Of a stretch of DNA of 17,163 nucleotides, positions 14,449 to 17,163 are shown piece after piece (positions within the stretch are counted from its first letter, which is position 1; every line of letters starts with the position of its first letter). This stretch comes from Bordetella parapertussis. Lineage in GTDB: Bacteria > Pseudomonadota > Gammaproteobacteria > Burkholderiales > Burkholderiaceae_B. The notes under the pieces are model-generated. The model saw nothing but the letters and a program-made list of their open reading frames with translations. It had not been told where the DNA came from and ran no database searches. Position numbers and translations under genes: made by a program. The DNA is taken from NCBI GenBank assembly GCA_945868195.1, contig CAMBLP010000031.1, forward strand, positions 1 to 17,163, in the 5' to 3' direction.

Positions 14449-15426
14449 TCAACTGGCCCAGAACAATGCAAATTGTGCCTGCGGGTCCGTCCAGCATTGT
14501 GTCTGCGAAAATCCAGCGCGTTTGAGGTGCTCCGTAAAACTCGGGATCGTCCACTTGTAAGAGTTTTCCGTATGAATGGCCTCGCCCTCAAGAAAAACAC
14601 GTGAACGTTCACCCCAACGCACCGTAACAGCCTTGCGGGCGATCAGATGCATTTCGATCCTTGATTCGACCTCATTGAATATCGCCCGATGCTGCCAATC
14701 GCGCACGTCAAAATTCGACCCTAACAAGCTGTTGATATGCCTCAACACGTTAAGGTTAAAAGCCGCCGTCACCCCAAGATCATCGTCATAGGCGTGCTCG
14801 AGCGTGTCAGTCGCTTTGACCAAATCGATGCCAATCAATAAACCCGAGCCTGGCTGAGCGTTTTGACACAGTGTGGAGATACGCCCTAAAAACTTAAGCG
14901 CCTCCGCAGGCGTGAAATTTCCCAAGCTCGAACCTGGATAAAAAGCAAAGACTGGGCGTTGCGTGATTTGACTCGCCAATGCAGCAGGAAAATCAAGCGT
15001 CGAGGAAAAATCCATGCCGACACCCACCATCTCAACGCTCGGGTGGACGCGCTGGAGATTGACCAGTGTATCGGTCAAATAATCGAGCGAGATATCGACT
15101 GCGACATATACGCCAGGTGTCGTACCCGCAAACAGACTAGCTGCCTTCTGGCAACTGCCTGCACCAAGATCAATCCAAGCCGCTTGTTTTGGAATGCATT
15201 GATGAATGGCAGAGGCATGTTCAAGCAAAATACTAGCCTCGGTACGCGTTGGATAGTACTCAGGCAAATGGGTAATCGCCTCGAACAAGGTAGAGCCTAA
15301 CGCGTTGTAGAAATATTTAGGCGAACAGTGCGCACGCGCCGCAGTCACCCCGAGCTCCAATTCCGTGACCAGCTTGCGCGGGTCCATATCGAAAGTCTTG
15401 TAAAAACTCGGGGTCTTCTGGGTCAT
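14449..15426 (-). CDS. egtD: L-histidine N-alpha-methyltransferase EgtD
   Basis: SAM-dependent enzyme that methylates histidine three times to hercynine, the betaine precursor of ergothioneine and selenoneine. Length 325 (mycobacterial EgtD 321). Family landmarks: KYFYNALGSTLFEAIT (37-52), LPEYYPTRTE (54-63), the SAM-binding DLGAGSCQKA (86-95), FYPGSSLGNF (162-171, Asn 170), HAYDDDLGVTAAFN with Y213, and HTENSYKW with E287 and S289. These correspond to the histidine-binding Asn, Tyr, Glu and Ser of the known structure. GGAG and AGG lie just before the ATG. The gene is convergent to senA and divergent from chrA (121-bp gap), so it has its own promoter. It supplies the substrate of SenA. Confidence 0.95.
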   Translation of the reverse strand: MTQKTPSFYKTFDMDPRKLVTELELGVTAARAHCSPKYFYNALGSTLFEAITHLPEYYPTRTEASILLEHASAIHQCIPKQAAWIDLGAGSCQKAASLFAGTTPGVYVAVDISLDYLTDTLVNLQRVHPSVEMVGVGMDFSSTLDFPAALASQITQRPVFAFYPGSSLGNFTPAEALKFLGRISTLCQNAQPGSGLLIGIDLVKATDTLEHAYDDDLGVTAAFNLNVLRHINSLLGSNFDVRDWQHRAIFNEVESRIEMHLIARKAVTVRWGERSRVFLEGEAIHTENSYKWTIPSFTEHLKRAGFSQTQCWTDPQAQFALFWAS

Positions 15427-15510
15427 TCACCTACTCCGGGCAACTCAAAAATGTGTTCGAAACCTTAACACGTTGCCTTGAAGAATATGTCTTTAGCGTC
15501 CGAGCTGAGG

Positions 15511-15516
15511 CATAAT
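15511..15516 (+). promoter_or_regulatory. Possible -10 box of chrA
   Basis: CATAAT (5/6) lies 31 nt before the ATG at 15548 in the divergent egtD/chrA gap (15427-15547). No convincing -35 hexamer was found. Confidence 0.25.
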
Positions 15517-15547
15517 CACTCACACCCTTTAGGCGATATGAGCCACG

Positions 15548-16753
15548 ATGACAGCCCCGACGACACACCGCGATCAAAGCCCCTGGACAGTCTTTTGGAT
15601 TTTCCTGCGTCTAGGGCTGACCTCTTTTGGAGGACCCGTCGCACATTTAGGATATTTTAGAGAAGAGTTCGTGACGCGTCGTCAATGGCTCAGCGACCGC
15701 AGCTACGCCGATCTCGTCGCGCTGTGCCAGTTTTTGCCGGGCCCCGCCAGCAGTCAGGTCGGCATCGCATTGGGATTTTCCAGAGCGGGCTACGCGGGTG
15801 CGCTGGCCGCCTGGGCGGGTTTTACCCTGCCCTCAGCGATTGCGTTGATATTGTTTGCGATCGGAATCTCCAGTGTCGGCACGAGCTTTTCGGCTGGCGC
15901 GCTGCAAGGCCTAAAAATCGTCGCGGTCGCCGTGGTCGCCCAAGCAGTTTGGGGCATGGCACGCAGTCTCTGCACAGATGCAAAGCGCATCACCATCATG
16001 ATGCTGGCCACATGCGCCGTGCTGCTCATGCCCTCGGTCTGGTCACAAGTCGGCGTGATCCTTGCGGCAGGGATCGCCGGGCTCGCCTTATTTAAGCCCA
16101 CACAACTCGTGTCTCATGAGCCACTTCCTATACAGGTCTCAAGGCGGACGGGCGCTCTCTGGCTCGCACTTTTTTTTATTATATTGATCGCTTTACCCAT
16201 TGTCTCCGAGGCTTTGCCCAATCAGACACTGGCGATCGTTGATGCCTTTTATCGTGCGGGTTCTCTCGTATTTGGCGGGGGTCACGTGGTGCTTCCACTC
16301 TTGCAGACCGAAGTAGTACCAACGGGCTGGGTCGACAATCAAGTCTTTCTCGCAGGCTACGGTGCGACGCAAGCCATGCCAGGACCTCTTTTTACCTTCG
16401 CCGCCTTTTTAGGTGCCTCGATGACCTCTGCGCCAACGGGTTGGATGGGTGGCATGATCGCACTGATCGCAATTTTTATCCCATCCTTTCTGCTGGTCGT
16501 TGGTGCGTTACCCTTTTGGGAGCAACTGCGCCAAAACCTCCGTACACAAGCGGCATTAATGGGCATCAACGCCGCTGTCGTGGGTCTCCTTCTCGCCGCA
16601 CTGTATCAACCCGTATGGACAAGCGCGATTCTGAGCCCACAAGATTTTGGCCTGGCACTGGTCGCCTTTGTCGCACTGATGTTTTGGAAACTCCCGCCAT
16701 GGCTCGTGGTAATTGCTGGTGGCGCAGCGGGATGGCTACTGCATCTACTTTAA
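15548..16753 (+). CDS. chrA: Chromate transporter family protein ChrA
   Basis: Membrane protein of the CHR superfamily; characterised long members export chromate from the cytoplasm, but many homologues have unknown anion substrates. It has 401 residues and both homologous halves, as in long-chain ChrA. Repeated motifs are visible: SFGGP (26-30) and FLPGPASSQ (62-70) in the first half, FGGGHVVLP (242-250) and AMPGPLFTF (276-284) in the second. About ten or more hydrophobic segments follow each other with few loops. No chrB regulator or other chromate-resistance gene is adjacent. It is divergent from egtD. The start has a weak ribosome-binding site; an ATG 10 nt upstream is in another frame. 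Confidence 0.93.
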   Translation: MTAPTTHRDQSPWTVFWIFLRLGLTSFGGPVAHLGYFREEFVTRRQWLSDRSYADLVALCQFLPGPASSQVGIALGFSRAGYAGALAAWAGFTLPSAIALILFAIGISSVGTSFSAGALQGLKIVAVAVVAQAVWGMARSLCTDAKRITIMMLATCAVLLMPSVWSQVGVILAAGIAGLALFKPTQLVSHEPLPIQVSRRTGALWLALFFIILIALPIVSEALPNQTLAIVDAFYRAGSLVFGGGHVVLPLLQTEVVPTGWVDNQVFLAGYGATQAMPGPLFTFAAFLGASMTSAPTGWMGGMIALIAIFIPSFLLVVGALPFWEQLRQNLRTQAALMGINAAVVGLLLAALYQPVWTSAILSPQDFGLALVAFVALMFWKLPPWLVVIAGGAAGWLLHLL

Positions 16754-16754
16754 A

Positions 16755-16777
16755 AACTGGAGAGCCTCAGTAATAAA
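16755..16777 (-). terminator. Weak hairpin with T-run after the dehydrogenase gene
   Basis: On the minus strand ACTGAG-GCT-CTCcAGT is followed by TTTT and A-rich sequence, about 25 nt beyond the stop at 16801. The stem is six pairs with one bulge, so this is tentative. Confidence 0.25.
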
Positions 16778-16800
16778 GGAGTAATTCTAAAAAAAAAAAA

Positions 16801-17163
16801 CTAAATAGGCGATATCAAGGCCTGACCCGCGCGATGGCATTGTAGGTTTTCAAGCACCCGCTCAACAGCTTCTTGCATCGCCTCGGGCGAGAGACCTGCT
16901 ATGTGAGGGGTAATCACAACATCGTCCAGATCAATCAACGCAGGTGGTAGCGTAGGCTCACCCTCATACACATCCAGTGCGGCACCCGCGATCACTTTAT
17001 GATTGATCGCTTCGATCAGCGCAACCGTATCAACAAGGCTTCCTCGCGCCACATTGACTAATATGCCATCAGAGCCCAATAAATTTAGTACTGTGCGATT
17101 GACGATATGGAAAGTCTCAGGACCGGCAGGTGCGCATATCACTAGAAAGTCACACCATGTTGC
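16801..17163 (-). CDS. D-2-hydroxyacid dehydrogenase, C-terminal part only (cut by window)
   Basis: The last 120 codons of a second D-isomer 2-hydroxyacid dehydrogenase; the frame stays open to the window edge, so the true start lies outside. The visible part covers the end of the NAD domain and the catalytic region: LVICAPAGPETFHIVN, Arg in NVARGSLVD, Glu in LDVYEGEP and His in ITPHIAGLS. The glycine-rich loop is not in view. It differs clearly from the dehydrogenase at 3903-4850, so it is not a recent duplicate. Glyoxylate/hydroxypyruvate reductase is the nearest guess. A 12-nt A-run (16789-16800) follows its stop. Confidence 0.9.
   Translation of the reverse strand, partial: ATWCDFLVICAPAGPETFHIVNRTVLNLLGSDGILVNVARGSLVDTVALIEAINHKVIAGAALDVYEGEPTLPPALIDLDDVVITPHIAGLSPEAMQEAVERVLENLQCHRAGQALISPI

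Noticed and set aside
13838..14560. Several overlapping open frames within and past senA on both strands
   Set aside because: They are out of phase with senA and egtD, which carry full family motifs without interruption.

Overview
The window reads as part of a Burkholderiales (betaproteobacterial) chromosome. The evidence is gene content only: a fused lipoprotein-type peptide ABC system, an AtuA/DUF1446 pair, a TIGR02450 protein, a family III CoA-transferase with reordered domains, and a sen-type selenoneine cluster like the one described in Variovorax. No rRNA or other marker fixes the genus. Genes are tightly packed, often with overlapping ends. No insertion sequence, phage gene or CRISPR array was seen.

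Layout. (1) 1-3700, minus strand: a three-gene run of a staphylococcal-nuclease-like exported protein, a family 5 peptide-type substrate-binding lipoprotein and a DppB-type permease cut by the window edge. (2) 3903-6947, plus strand: a D-2-hydroxyacid dehydrogenase, an AtuA-family protein, its small AtuA C-terminal-domain partner (ATGA overlap) and a TIGR02450 tryptophan-rich small protein. (3) 6944-7928, minus: a winged-helix regulator followed by a MASE1-like membrane protein. (4) 8065-8141, minus: tRNA-Arg(ACG), with a perfect 14-bp inverted repeat just downstream. (5) 8234-9664, plus: a CoA-transferase in which the small domain precedes the Rossmann half. (6) 9686-15426: the key region. 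Going leftwards from 13251 are senB (selenosugar synthase), selD/senC (selenophosphate synthetase) and a fused betaine-type binding protein/permease. Going rightwards from 13273 is senA (selenoneine synthase), and convergent to it is egtD (histidine betaine synthase). (7) 15548-16753, plus: chromate-transporter family protein ChrA. (8) 16801-17163, minus: the C-terminal part of a second D-2-hydroxyacid dehydrogenase.

How the genes work together. EgtD would trimethylate histidine to hercynine. SelD/SenC would make selenophosphate from selenide and ATP. SenB would transfer selenium to a UDP-sugar to give a 1-selenosugar. SenA, a non-heme iron enzyme with the three iron-binding histidines in place (H50, H144, H148), would join the selenosugar to hercynine with O2 to give selenoneine. 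All four steps lie within 4.2 kb. The gene directly after selD encodes an OpuC-type binding protein fused to its permease. Hercynine, ergothioneine and selenoneine are betaines, and the known ergothioneine importer EgtUV belongs to the same superfamily, so this protein is a candidate selenoneine/ergothioneine/hercynine transporter. Its ATPase is not in the window. This transporter link is the most novel hypothesis here; the pathway itself is known from other bacteria.
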